Source of the DNA: Bemisia tabaci
Taxonomy: Eukaryota; Arthropoda; Insecta; Hemiptera; Aleyrodidae
Direction: 5' to 3'
Length of the DNA stretch: 64,000 nucleotides
NCBI RefSeq assembly: GCF_918797505.1
Contig: NC_092794.1
Span: 70,965,345-71,029,344 of the forward strand
Shown: positions 32,552 to 43,271 of the stretch, one piece after another
Numbering within the stretch: position 1 is the stretch's first letter
Layout of the letters: every line of letters starts with the position of its first letter
Notes under the pieces: generated by a model
The model's database searches: none
What the model was told of the DNA's origin: nothing
The model's input: the letters and a program-made list of their open reading frames with translations, nothing else
Translations under genes and position numbers: made by a program

Positions 32552-32803
32552 CACGGTGAATCGAGGCAATTAGAGAGGTCGGACATGAACTTTTTGACTG
32601 AAACTGCAAATTTTGTTGCTTATTTAAATGATGTCACATTTTAAATTTTAAGGGGGACTCCTATACCTAGGAAAATTTCACGAGGAAACCAATGGAACCG
32701 CTTTCAGAACCTCAAAATTTTGTATAAACGGAGTTCCAAGCGTTTTTGAAGTTTCCAAAATCCGTCCGACCTCTCTTATTGACTCGATCCACTGACCACT
32801 GTG
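32552..32803. mobile_element. MITE, CACAGTGGATC family
   Basis: Left end CACGGTGAATCGAGGCAATT, right end GACTCGATCCACTGACCACT then GTGC. Interior AGAGGTCGGACATGAA and TCCGACCTCTCTTATTGACT form the arms, with AAACCAATGGAACC in the middle. Confidence 0.78.
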
Positions 32804-33501
32804 CGCCACGTTAAATATGGGCATCGGCAATAAACTTCAAGAGAATTTGAGTAAAAGTTGTACGACCATTTGCAGCGTGCGTTGAAGTCAAAGATATTCT
32901 GATAAATGAGACGCTTGGGGGCAAAAACACATTGTAAGTTTCAGTGCTGCATAAATTATAGAAATCTCTTCTAATTAACCCATTAGTACAATCGGTAAGG
33001 GAAAGATAATAGACCTCTGTGCCACTCTCTTACCCATTGTGTCCACGAGCAATATCCATTTCCCTATTATTGGTGCGAACTTTCAATGAACCCGCTTTGG
33101 CACACCTGATGTCATATGACGTACTTAATAAATATACCAATACCCATTTTAGTTTTATGTATAAAAGATATCCGCATACAAATATAATAATTTGTCTAAC
33201 TGGACAAGGTATACGAATTATAAACATTCTGATCCAAAATCTTCAAAATTTCATGAAGAGTACGTTTTTGCTACGAAAATTTCAGAAAATTAAAACCTGA
33301 CCAAGATATTTACGTTTTTATTGAATAATAATCAGAACCGGAGTCTCCATGAATCAAATGGCGCACTTCAATGGTTTTGGTAGGATTCCTCATTCAGCAG
33401 TGTTCCTTCCCCACTCCGTGTCGAAGTAAAGTGTAAACAACATGCAACAGCAAAGCCGGAACGCTAATACTGAGAATTTTATTTTTTCATACCGCAGATA
33501 T
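32804..33501. other. unassigned AT-rich stretch
   Basis: No gene. A weak fragment related to the GGACCACTAGACAAGG family (CTGGACAAGGTATACGAATT) occurs near 33200. Confidence 0.35.
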
Positions 33502-33757
33502 GTCGTCACCTTCCAGGCAAAGTATCACAAGCGCCATGCGACGTTTAAAAATTTCCGCCGCCATTTTATTTTTTTACAGAGAAATTGTTCAACGAGGCTG
33601 TCCGAAAATTTCACTGAATTTTCTTTGTGCTGCCGATAAAATTTAGTGAAATTTCCAAACAGATTCAACCAAAAGTTTCTCAGTAAAGAAATAAAATGGC
33701 GGCGGAATTTTTTAAACGTCGCATGGCGCTTGTGATACTTTGCCTGGAAGGTGACGA
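33502..33757. mobile_element. long-TIR MITE, about 256 bp
   Basis: The left end CGTCACCTTCCAGGCAAAGT and the right end ACTTTGCCTGGAAGGTGACG pair over about 50 bp, including CACAAGCGCCATGCGACGTT. The centre has GAATTTTCTTTGTGCTGCCG, inverted relative to 12933-13190. Two members in opposite internal orientation support a real family. Confidence 0.82.
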
Positions 33758-34689
33758 TGTACTGCTACAGTAACATTTTATGTGCGATTAAGCTCAAGTA
33801 GATTTTCAATCAGTTTGTGCAAGTAGATTTTGGTTTCCTCTTATACGAGCGAGAGGTTTGGAGTAATGTATCGAAAAATCTTGGTTGGGAGTTAATGTCG
33901 ATAATATTCTTTGCACAAATCGTGTTGTAAACGCTAGTAACACCCAAAATTGGACCACATTTTGCAATTTATCAGAAACTATAGTTTTTGGCTCAGTTCA
34001 AAGACAACGAATGTACCCCTAGTTTCCGTATGCACATAAGTGTTTTTACAGATGAGCCAAAAGTAGTAGTTCCAAGTAACAACATATTGTCCAATTTACC
34101 TTTTGGCAGTACTCAAATTTTTGGGTGCACTTTGGTACTTGGGCTGCTCCTCGCAGCCATGTCACACTTTCTGCAGACCCTTTATGTCTGGCCCATTGCC
34201 GGCGCTTGTTAGTCTTGGGGACGAATTAATTCAAATCCTCATAAAAGCAGAGCCATAAAGCAAATTACGGATTGAAATGTTGACAAGATGTTTTCGAGAA
34301 TATTAGGGAGTGTAGCATCAAAAACGGAAAATAATATTCTTGATACAGGACCGGTTTTTTCGATTTGCCGAACGATTTGAGATTCCATCACAATTACTGC
34401 TTCTCAGAGACACCATTTGCACAGTAGCGCAACGTCAGAGTCTCATTCCTGGATCACTTAAATTCCCTTTCAGAGCCCTGTTCCTTGGGTGCAAATCAAT
34501 AAATTTGCATTTTACATGCATTAGAAAATTAGTCGAGTGTCAATAGTTGCTTTATTCGAAATGCAAGTAAAGTAATCGAAAAGCGACTTGAATGCAGGAA
34601 AACCAGCATTTGTAGGCGATGCGAACGCTCGCACATTGCAGACTCGTCCTAGAACGGGGAAGAGAAGGGGGGAGGGATCGCAATTAGGA
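33758..34689. other. unassigned stretch with a repeat fragment
   Basis: Bases 33951-34090 resemble the TTTTGCAATT family at 10270-10410. The rest has no gene or recognised repeat. Confidence 0.35.
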
Positions 34690-35060
34690 GCAATGCAAAT
34701 AAAAACGGTCGAGATAAATTGAAAGTAAAAGTAAAAGATTCGCTTTCACTGGCTCCCACCCTCGCGGTACGGCAGGAGAGGGGAGGGGAGAGGTCGGCCG
34801 TGCCATTTCACTTTCAGGCTTCGAAATTGGTTTCGCCTCACTGCGCCTGCGCGGCTCCTTACAAGGTTGCCCGACAGTCCGGGTCGGGAAGTCGCTCTGC
34901 GTTGGAAATTTTGAATTAAAGGAGCGGAATGGCAACGCCGCCTGATGCTGCTCGACTCCGTTCGCGGCGAGCGAGACGCGCTTGCATCACGACGCGCGAA
35001 GCGTCAGCCTTTCCCGATGCCCGGGCTGCACCGCGAATTCTGTCGCGTTTGAATTTGGGG
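34690..35060. promoter_or_regulatory. CpG-rich island, promoter-like
   Basis: GC-rich and CpG-rich DNA with a GCGCCTGCGCG word near 34850, close to the NRF-1 type site. Overlapping open frames on both strands carry no motif. The promoter role is inferred from composition alone. Confidence 0.25.
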
Positions 35061-35780
35061 CCAGAATTTCACCGACATCCTCTCTTGTCAAAAATGCATT
35101 CAATTTTTACTGAGAAAATAATCGATTTCAATATAGACGTAGTTAACTAACAATGACGCTGTTAGAAATATCGGTAAAAATTCGGTACATAAATTCATGC
35201 AGCTTACCTTGGGCAAACTTTCGCGAGCGGATTTCGACTAAGTTTTAGTGTATTTTCCGAAGGAAATACACTATTGCATTCTCCCCTGATGTCAGACCTG
35301 GACCAAAGACCATGTAATGAGCATCGATCATGGGTCGTAGATTACGAATATGCATGCCGTTTGAATTCATGTTTATATATATATATATATATATATATAT
35401 CTGTTTATTTATGTATGTATTTCCGACTTATCGTGGTTTTTCCGATTTTTGCTTGGTTATATTTCCCTCATTTTAAAAAATTTCCGGGTGAAACTTTTTG
35501 CGATGTAAAGTAGAGGAACAGGACTACCATTCTGCGAAAAAAAAACGGAGATCGAAGTATTACATTTCGAATGGTGGGGGCGAGAAGTGGGGGGAGGTTC
35601 AATTTTGTGGGCGCGATAACTCGCGCAAATTAAAAGCTTTCCCCCCGAAATTTTTACAGAAGGAAGATCTTACATAGTTCTAGGCTGGTATTGAATTTGA
35701 GCGAAATCGGTCGAGCCGTTTAAAAATGGCGAGCTTTGAAAGTTTTAGGCGGGGGGTGTGCGGCAAAAGAGGAGGGAAGC
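35061..35780. repeat. unassigned stretch containing a (TA)14 microsatellite
   Basis: TA repeats occupy 35373-35400. The surrounding sequence shows no recognised gene. Reading frames end in the repeat. Confidence 0.6.
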
Positions 35781-36205
35781 CGCACAGTGGGTCACGACCT
35801 GAACATTGGTGGACAAGACGGCAATGTTGTCGCACAGTGGGTCACGAACTGAAAGTTGGTGGTCAAGACGGCAATGTTGTCGCACAGTGGGTCAAGAACT
35901 GAAAATTGGTGGACAAGACGGCAATGTTGTCGCACAGTGGGTCAAGAACTGAAAATTGGTGGACAAGACGGCAATGTTGTCGCACAGTGGGTCAAGAACT
36001 GAAAATTGGTGGATAAGACGGCAATGTTGTCGCACAGTGGGTCAAGAACTGAAAATTGGTGGATAAGACGGCAATGTTGTCGTACAATGGGTCACGAACT
36101 GATGAACTGATAATTGGTGGACACGATGGCTATATTGTCGCACAGTGGGTTACAGACTGATAATAGGTGGACAAGACGGCAATGTTGTCGCACAGTGGGT
36201 TATGG
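35781..36205. repeat. 50-bp minisatellite, about eight and a half copies
   Basis: The unit CGCACAGTGGGTCAAGAACT followed by GAAAATTGGTGGACAAGACG and GCAATGTTGT starts at 35781, 35831, 35881, 35931, 35981, 36031 and 36081 with exact 50-bp spacing. An 8-bp expansion (doubled GATGAACT) then moves the next start to 36139, and a partial unit starts at 36189. The middle copies are nearly identical, as expected from recent unequal exchange. Confidence 0.95.
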
Positions 36206-36472
36206 AGATTCATCCATCGTCATTCAAGCTTGCCACAGCGTTTGTTGACATTTTTTCATATTAGACATTACATGAGGATTGTTGTTGCAATCTGGCGACA
36301 TGAAGTCCTTATTCGAATAATCAATGCCTTCAACAGTGTAAACGTAAATCCAACCTCCAAACATTGATAACTTCCCGCCCCCGCCCCTCCCTTCGGAAAA
36401 TACACTCTTCCCGCGGTGGACGCGCGGGTCACTTAAAAGACAGAACAACTGAGGCCGGACACTCAAACTTAA
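36206..36472. other. unassigned stretch
   Basis: No gene or recognised repeat. Confidence 0.3.
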
Positions 36473-36560
36473 AAACGCGCGCGAAGCGCGCGTCCTGGGG
36501 GGGCTTGGGGGGGCGAAGCCCCCCCAAAAACCGGCGCGGAGCGAAGCGAAGCGCCGGTTT
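36473..36560. repeat. cluster of GC hairpins with GCGAAGC cores, ending in a T run
   Basis: Successive hairpins read CGCGCGCGAAGCGCGCG, GGGGGGGCGAAGCCCCCCC, and CCGGCGCGG...CCGCGCCGG-type arms around GAGCGAAGCGAAGCGCCGG, followed by TTTTTT. Each loop is the GAA of GCGAAGC, known to form an unusually stable DNA mini-hairpin. No gene is attached. It may be the end of a mobile element. A transcription-terminator reading is tempting but unsupported in a eukaryote. Confidence 0.75.
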
Positions 36561-37703
36561 TTTCATTCTTCAGCAGAGGAATAAACAAAACAAAAAAACG
36601 CCTTAAAACTTTCTCTAAGTGTTCCTTAGATTATCACTAGTGCGTAAGTGCGATCTTTCACGTCGGTATGTTCTTCAGTATTCTGTTTGGGAAATACAAC
36701 ATCAGAGAGAAGTAGGCAACATATAGATTGCAACGTAATCTACAGAAAAGACAGTTAATAAAAAAAAGAAAAAAAGTTAAATACATAAATTTTAAGTGCA
36801 ATCTAATTTTTTTTCTTTTTTTCTTAAACTCTCGGGAGCTTCTTTAAAATTTATTTAACTTACTGCCAACCTCTGTTACAACAAAACAAAATTCCCTCAG
36901 AGAGACGGTGCGCCTACAACATTTAGTTTTCATGCTGGCAGCATTGACGACCGCATCCAAAACTCTCGACTGCAGCAGCTATTTCTCCGTTGGTTTTGCA
37001 ACCCTGCGATTCTGGTTGAAGAAGTCGACCAAAGCCACCAGTGAAAATTCGCATCTTGTCCTCAGAAAACCCAAGTGATGTTAATCCGGAGCGAAGCTTA
37101 GTCTTTTTGCGGTGTGTGCGCAGCTTCTAGGAGGCAGATTTCAATCTTTTTACGTATTTTTCAGGTTTTCTGGACGTGAAGTAAGCTCGGAGTCTGGAGT
37201 GAAATTTTACTCCAATGTTTCTGACGGCGGCGGCGATACTTAACAATATGCCTATACTATCGAAGAGGGATCTCAGGGACCGTGGCCAACGTATATGGGG
37301 GACAGATGGAATAAGAGGAGGAACACAACTACTCGAATAGGTACCCATAGGTCATTGCATGTGGAGGACATTTTCGCCATAAAAAAGCTCAATGGATAGT
37401 GGACTAAAGCGTCATCTTGCAGCGCCTTCATTTCTTAAGATACTCCACGCCTCGTCACGCAGTTAGTTTAGTTGCCTATCTGACACAAACCCAACTAAGG
37501 TCACCGATTTTACTACATACTCACACGTGTGTGCCAGCTCCAAATCGCTAAAGAATCGCCCCCTGAAATCCCAATGGTTAACCCGGAGACACCCTGTATA
37601 TGATGGAAAATAATGCATGTCTAAAAGAGTTTAAATGAATGATATTTATTTTCCTTGGAGACGAGTCGGTGCCTAGTCGAGAATTGAGGCGCAGATGGGA
37701 TTC
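36561..37703. other. unassigned stretch
   Basis: More than 1 kb with no recognised gene or repeat family. The longest frames are below 75 codons. Confidence 0.35.
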
Positions 37704-38198
37704 CGCACAGAGGAGCAAGTCAATAGAAGAGTTTGGACCTAAATTTTGAAACTTAAATTGCAAATTTTGATGTTGATTACTTCAAATTTTAAATTTGATG
37801 TGGCGTCTCTTACATAATATATGACGAGAAATCCGATGAAACCACTTTTAAAACATCTACATTTCATATTGATGATGATACACGCCTTAAAGTTTTTAAA
37901 TCATGTCCCCATGGCTGCTGTCTGAAAGAAGAACGCCGTATCATCATTCGAAAGTTGGCAAATTTCTCCGGATAAAACATGTATTCTTAAGGAAAGTCAG
38001 GAATTTCCTCCCCTGAACTTTTCAGATATTTTAGATTAAACTGCACAAAATTGTCTGAAAATTGAAAGAATAATAATGGCAACTTCCTTAATAAATTCAT
38101 ATTTTGTCGAAAGGTATTTGGCGACGCCTGAAGGTTCATACGGCGTTTTTCCTCAGCACGGAAGATGTGATATCTCTCATTGACTCGATCCATCGTGC
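37704..38198. mobile_element. MITE, CACAGTGGATC family, with a nested CTGCCGTGC MITE
   Basis: Left end GCACAGAGGAGCAAGTCAAT, right end TTGACTCGATCCATCGTGC. The copy is interrupted at 37915-38164 by a diverged CTGCCGTGC-family MITE. Confidence 0.7.
37915..38164. mobile_element. nested MITE, CTGCCGTGCTAAGG family (diverged)
   Basis: Left end CTGCTGTCTGAAAGAAGAAC, right end TTTTTCCTCAGCACGGAAG. Subterminal AGTTGGCAAATTTCTCC and ATTTGGCGACGCC are inverted. Host element sequence resumes beyond it with CTCATTGACTCGATCC. Confidence 0.7.
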
Positions 38199-38207
38199 TT
38201 CTTGCTG

Positions 38208-38698
38208 GACAGTGGATCGAGTCAATTAAAGAGGTCGGACATGAAATTTTTGACTAAAACTGAAAATTTTGATGTTCATTTCGTCAAATTTTAAATTTCA
38301 AGGGAAACCAGTAGGGGGAGATTTCACGAGAAAACCAATGGAACCACTTTTAGAGCCTCACAATTTTGTATAAACGGAGTTAAAAGCGCTTGAAGTTTCC
38401 AAACTTTGTCCGACCTCTCCCATTCTGCCGTGCTAAGGAAGAACGCCGTATGAACATTCGAGAAATGCCAAATTTTCTTCGGTAAAATATTTATTTTTGA
38501 GAAAAGTTATGTATGTTACTCCATGGAATTTTCAGGTACTTTAGGTGAAATTACGAACAAAATTAGGTGAAAAATGGGAAGGAAAAGATTCACAAGTTTA
38601 CCAGAAAATTCGTGCTTTATCAAAGGAAACTTGGCAACGCCTAAAGGGTCATACGACGTTTTTCCTTAGTGCGGCAGCATTGACTCGATCCACTGTGC
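38208..38698. mobile_element. MITE, CACAGTGGATC family, with a nested 253-bp MITE
   Basis: Left end GGACAGTGGATCGAGTCAAT, right end ATTGACTCGATCCACTGTGC. The arms AGAGGTCGGACATG and TCCGACCTCTCCCATT are inverted. Removing 38425-38681 restores a copy of about 234 bp, similar in length to 28807-29041. Confidence 0.82.
38425..38677. mobile_element. nested 253-bp MITE, CTGCCGTGCTAAGG family, 4-bp TSD
   Basis: Begins CTGCCGTGCTAAGGAAGAAC and ends CCTTAGTGCGGCAG. CATT flanks both ends (38421-38424, 38678-38681). The length equals that of the member at 8489. Confidence 0.9.
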
Positions 38699-39066
38699 GC
38701 CGGGGACGGGATACTTGTTGAGAAGGCGCGGAAAAGCGGCGATAAATTAAAAGCTGTCGAATGGGGTTTCCACGGCGGCTGGTGGGTATAAAAGTGCCGA
38801 AATTCGTGGTAAAGTTCATGACCCGTCGCGCCTGGGTCGATGCCAGTCGAGGCGGGAAAATGAGCCGTTCCCCGTTTGGAATGGAGGATGGTCGTGTGTT
38901 TTCTCGCCCGAAGCGGGGGCAGGGTCCGGACGCGTCGCCGTGGAAAACTCACGTGCTCCGATCCGATCGCTTCCGCCATCGGCGGCCGCCGTTCGTTCAA
39001 CCCTTTACCATCGACGCCATCGTCTCGCATCTGGAAACTTCTTCCTGCTTTCTCCACTCTCCAACT
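38699..39066. other. CpG-rich stretch with a TATA-like box
   Basis: GGGTATAAAAG occurs at 38785-38795 within CpG-rich DNA, and an open frame with ATGs at 38819 and 38860 runs 80-110 codons before entering a MITE. This could be a promoter and 5' exon, but the frame has no motif and its end is repeat-derived, so I do not call a gene. Confidence 0.25.
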
Positions 39067-39328
39067 GCGGCCCGATTATTGAAATTGATAGACAAAGAAG
39101 ACATAGGGAGTATGGAACTATCCTATTGGTTGAAATGGTGGCTTCTCATAGACTAAGGGAGAAAATGATGGACTAACTATCGGGTCCCTCGTGGGTTGCC
39201 GTTACTTAGTCTATTACCTGCCCCCTTTGTCCATTGTAACCACTCACTTCCACCAATAGGATCCCTCCAAATCCCTTTGATCCTCTTTGTCTACAGCTTT
39301 GTCTACCAATTTCAATAATCGGCCCGCT
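39067..39328. mobile_element. MITE, GCGGGCTGATTATTG family
   Basis: Termini GCGGCCCGATTATTGAAATT and AATTTCAATAATCGGCCCGC. The middle segments ACTAACTATCGGGTCCCTCG and GTTACTTAGTCTATTACC follow the family order. 262 bp. Confidence 0.85.
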
Positions 39329-41056
39329 GGAGTACCCTCGTAGGGAGAGTACGGCCACTGAGTCTAACGGAGATCCTTAGAATAAAAGGAAATGGCGCAC
39401 TGAGGAACGAGCTCATAGAAGAGGTCGGGCAAGGAATTAATGGCTAAAATTTCAAATTTTGATCACAGGGAAAAAAAAACACATTTTAATTTGAGCGGAT
39501 TTTCTTTTGATTTTAGCAAAAATCTGATTGAACCAAGAGTATTTTTCCTGTCGATGTTTTCAAGAGTTTGGACTCTAGATCCAATGTGTTTTTTTTTTCC
39601 AGTGATATTAATATTGTCACATATTCAATTTTAATTGGTGTTCCAAAGAGGAAATTTTATGAAAACCCCAATGAAACTGTTGTTGACTTTTCTCTTGTTA
39701 ACTTTTTCGTCTCATATTTTCAAAAATATACACTTTCAAATATTCCAGATTTTGTCCGACTTTTCCTATTGAATCGGTCCAGTGTGTGGCGGTGCACGGG
39801 GAAAAAGGGTCCTCTTTTGGTGATTCGTATCCCTTGGATTTTGAGTTTAGTCCAACGATCTTTTGGGAACTTGAAATAAAGACCCAGGTGGTGCTTTAGG
39901 CCAACTTTCAAATAATTAAAGGCATTTTTTCAAAATCAAATTAAGCCCTCCGTGTGAATTTGATAAGCATCACTTTTTGTCCCTAGCCTCCCCCCCCCCC
40001 CCCCCCAATTTTGAAGCACCCCAAAACCACTTGACGTGCATATAGATCCCATAGATATGGTTATCCATGCAAATTTTAAATGAAATTAAACGGATAGATC
40101 TTGAGATATGGCCGTACACAGAATTGGTGGACGCCAGACGGACCGACACGCATTTTTTGAAGTATGCTTACTTTGACTCCAAGCACCATACAACGCCCAG
40201 AAATGATGGAATTTCAACTTTTTTTTCTTTCTTCTTGGACGATGGCAATACTTCCTCAGCTCACGAGGAGAGTGAGACGGTAAAAAGTCTCTTAGATCCA
40301 GAGTACAGACTCTTGAAAAAGACAAGAAAAGATTATCTTGATTCAGTCGGGGTTTCGCTTGAATCGAGAGACAATCCTCTTAATTTAATGTGACTCTAAT
40401 CGAAATTTTGGAATTTTTTGGTCGTACATTCCCCGCAAAATAGCGTGGACCCAGCGCTATCTAACCACGTCTTAATTCAAGCGTATTTACTTTAGATTCG
40501 AGCAGAAATCCGATTGAATCACACGGAAAAAAGTGAATTGCTGATTTTTAACAAATACATTGGGGAAAAATATGTCTGACATGTTGCAAATGTACATTTC
40601 ACAATAGCAGAAAGGTAACTTAACCACGGGAGTGGGTACAAGTACCCTGGTAAAAATTGGCAGTAGAATGTGTGTTCAAAAATTCTATAGACCTAAAGCC
40701 GGCTGTAAGATTTCCAATAGCTTCTGTAGCCGGCTGTACAATTTCTTATAGCCTTTTATAGCCGATGGCGATTAAGCAACAGCCAGACGATAAAGTTTAT
40801 GCTAAACCTTACTAATTACGGATACTAGGACTTAGTTAGTTTTTGGACTCCCGCTCTCTTTTTGTGCCGTAGTATCTTGATTTATTTTGCGAGGAAAGCT
40901 CCGTACTTTTGAAGGATGACTGTCATTCTTAATTTTTTGGAGCGCCTTCAATTTCTTATGATACTGTGCAATACCTCTGGTATGAAATAGTTGCTTCAGA
41001 CGCCGCCGTGGCACGCTGCGGCGCGGCGGGTAGGCAGAGAGCTCGAAACGCGCATT
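39329..41056. other. stretch with fragments of a dispersed inverted repeat
   Basis: No gene. Bases 39465-39605 and 40270-40390 share AAGAGTATTTTT, GTTTTCAAGAGTTTGGACTC and TGATTGAATC-like words with 21165-21360, and 40480-40530 shares part. A C run of about 19 lies at 39988-40006. A 108-codon frame at 40067-40393 overlaps these fragments and is not called. Confidence 0.4.
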
Positions 41057-41132
41057 GGCGCCTACAAACCTAACAGGAATACTTCACACATTGCGCAATG
41101 CGTGAAGTATCCCTGTTAGGTTTGTAGGCGCC
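41057..41132. repeat. 76-bp near-perfect palindrome
   Basis: GGCGCCTACAAACCTAACAG at the left pairs with CTGTTAGGTTTGTAGGCGCC at the right, and the centre is TTGCGCAA. Only a few mismatches occur. The half is a version of the GCGCCTACAAGACT/ACTTCACGCATTGCGC unit found as direct repeats at 5925-6150, 42470-42610 and 44780-44950. Confidence 0.85.
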
Positions 41133-41769
41133 AGTGCGTCGCCGCTCCGCTTTGTGTTAGGCTCTAATATTTAACCTAGCGGAGTCAGCGTTTTTCAATT
41201 TTCCGTGCAATAATATTTATTCTTGTCCAAACATTTTAAGAGCCTGGACTCCTGCTAGAGACTCATCTTAGGTCCCGCTTTTCTGCCTTTGTGACGAATT
41301 TATGTCCCTTGCTTATTCATTTTCTTAACTTTTTCCCCGCAATTCTACGACCGGGTGATCTTCGAGACCTTCATGGTTGAGTCTCAGCTCCAATCAAGTT
41401 TTCCTGACGTTGCAGGCGCTGATCTTCCAACAGATCGCGCATAAATGTCTGGTCTGTCTACGCGATGTTCTGTTCATCCGATTGTGAGGCCTGAGATCAT
41501 TTCCTAGTTTCACTTTAATCATTAGAATAAAAATCTCAGGTGCATGCCGTCCTCCTCCCCCGCTCCCCGCTCCTCCCTTTCCGCGGTTGATTCAATGCTT
41601 TTCTTGACTATTAATTCTGTCGAGGATGCGCTTGCAATTAGCTGTTCTGGTTCAGCGCCGTAATTAATAAATCATGGCGCAGTCTCAAGAGCTGAGGTTA
41701 TCGATGCCCGATCATCCGCGAGTACAATTACAATTTTTTATACGAAGAAATGAAGATGTAGTTGCAGAA
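41133..41769. other. unassigned stretch
   Basis: No gene. Bases 41190-41270 resemble part of the dispersed inverted repeat at 39465-39605. The 74-codon frame at 41674-41898 overlaps a MITE and is rejected. Confidence 0.35.
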
Positions 41770-41884
41770 GCGGATCCAGAAATTTGGCAACACCGGGATT
41801 CTTGTCAGAGCAACCATCAAAAATCGATACTTTTCCATGGGGTTTTAATTGAGAAAAACAATGTTGACAATTTGCCGGATCCGC
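41770..41884. mobile_element. 115-bp MITE, CCAGCAATTTGGCAACACCG family
   Basis: Left end GCGGATCCAGAAATTTGGCA, right end GACAATTTGCCGGATCCGC. It contains an AATCGATAC word and a TTCCATGGGG segment. Longer relatives at 43920-44061 and 58708-58850 carry an internal AATCGATTCTTGG inverted pair. Confidence 0.75.
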
Positions 41885-42454
41885 CAATATGCAGTTGAGA
41901 AAACGCGAGTAGCTAATGAATCAAAAATCGACGCCTGCACGCGGAAAAAAAGTATTCTTATCTACCATTGCAACGTTGTAAATATTTACTCCATTTTTAT
42001 ATATTGAATATTTTTTTTTTTAAAAAAAAAAGCTACACACAGTTTTTGTAGAAGTTACCGAGAAATTCCCGGAATGATTTGAAATAAAATCACGAACAAT
42101 TTCGACGCGATATTTCCGTTCGTTCTGTTCTCTTTTTACCAAACCAAAATTAATTTTACGCGAATCAAGTTTCAGAATCGCTGCATCGTTTAAACATCGT
42201 CCGAGTTGCTGAATCTTTGCAATTAAGATACTTATTTATCCTTTAATTGTGGCAAAAATCGGGTAGGGACCGTCAAAAGAAATGACGCGTGGTTCTACTT
42301 TTGCGACAATTTTAGCAGCGCGCAAGCCAGGGAAGGGAGCGTGGTCGAGTGTCGACTGTCGAGTTGTCTTCACAGTGTGATGCACCTTCAATCCAGTTAG
42401 CGGCGATGTGCCTACTGCCTATACCCGTGGTCGAGTAGTTATCGCAAATAACTA
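41885..42454. other. unassigned stretch
   Basis: No gene or recognised repeat. Confidence 0.35.
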
Positions 42455-42864
42455 TCGCATTGCATTTGGTGCAATGCGAGAAGTATCCATGCAGTCTTGT
42501 AGGTGCTCATGCGCTTGACGCCGACCGCACTGTTTGGCGCAATACGTGAAGTATTCCTACAGTCTTGCAGGCGCTGATATGAGTTTGACAACGACCGCAC
42601 CGTGTTCGGCGCGTTAGGATAATCGCGGCATCGAAAAATGGGGCTTAAAAGGTCCATGTTGTGTTTCGACGCCGTATGAGCAGTCCAACGTTGCCGTTTC
42701 TCCCAATAAAACATTTTTTTCTGAGAAAAGTTAGATGGGTTTTCTGTGTTCGCTTTTTGAGATTGAATGGACCATTATACAAGTTAAGAATTTAAGTACT
42801 CTGATACATGATTTTTCCACAGAATTCCATGCAGAACACGATTCTAGCAACGAACGGTTACGGT
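42455..42864. repeat. mixed repeat fragments
   Basis: Bases 42470-42610 hold two units of the GCAATGCGAGAAGTATCCAT/CAGTCTTGTAGG minisatellite type. Bases 42655-42730 are a fragment of the CTGCCGTGC MITE family (CGCCGTATGAGCAGTCCAAC, AACGTTGCCG). Bases 42767-42856 are a left-end fragment of the ATGGACCACTAGACAAGG family, broken by the next MITE. Confidence 0.6.
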
Positions 42865-43271
42865 AGAGTACCTATATTGAGAGAGTATGGCCACTGAGGT
42901 TACCACCTCTGATTGGCTCAGCCATATTAGGCTAAATGGAGCCCTTAGGGCCCAAAAATGGCGGACGCCATAAATTAATGTAATGCAAAATGACTCAAAA
43001 TGTAGTTTTCTTTGCTTATCGTAACGAGAAATTTACTCAAATGTACTATTGCGACATCTTTACATATTTTTAAGGCTAATCGTGTGCAATTTTTGAGAAA
43101 AATTATCTTAGATGTAGTAAGGTTGGCAGCAAGTGCGGTTGGTGATAACCGTCAAAAGTTGGCAATGACCCCCCTCCCATCCACAAAAACCAAAACAAAG
43201 CTCCGTCATTTTTGGGTCCTAAGCCTCTCCATGGGGCCCAGTGGCCATACTCTCTCAATATAGGTACTCTA
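42865..43271. mobile_element. 407-bp hAT-like MITE, TAGAG family, 8-bp TSD
   Basis: Begins TAGAGTACCTATATTGAGAG and ends CTCTCAATATAGGTACTCTA. GGTTACGG flanks both ends (42857-42864, 43272-43279). Arms include GTATGGCCACTGAG and CAGTGGCCATAC. It inserted into an older repeat fragment. Confidence 0.92.

Noticed and set aside
36473..36560. bacterial-type intrinsic terminators
   Set aside because: Stem plus T-run shape fits, but the surroundings are eukaryotic transposon DNA and no transcript ends here that I can see.
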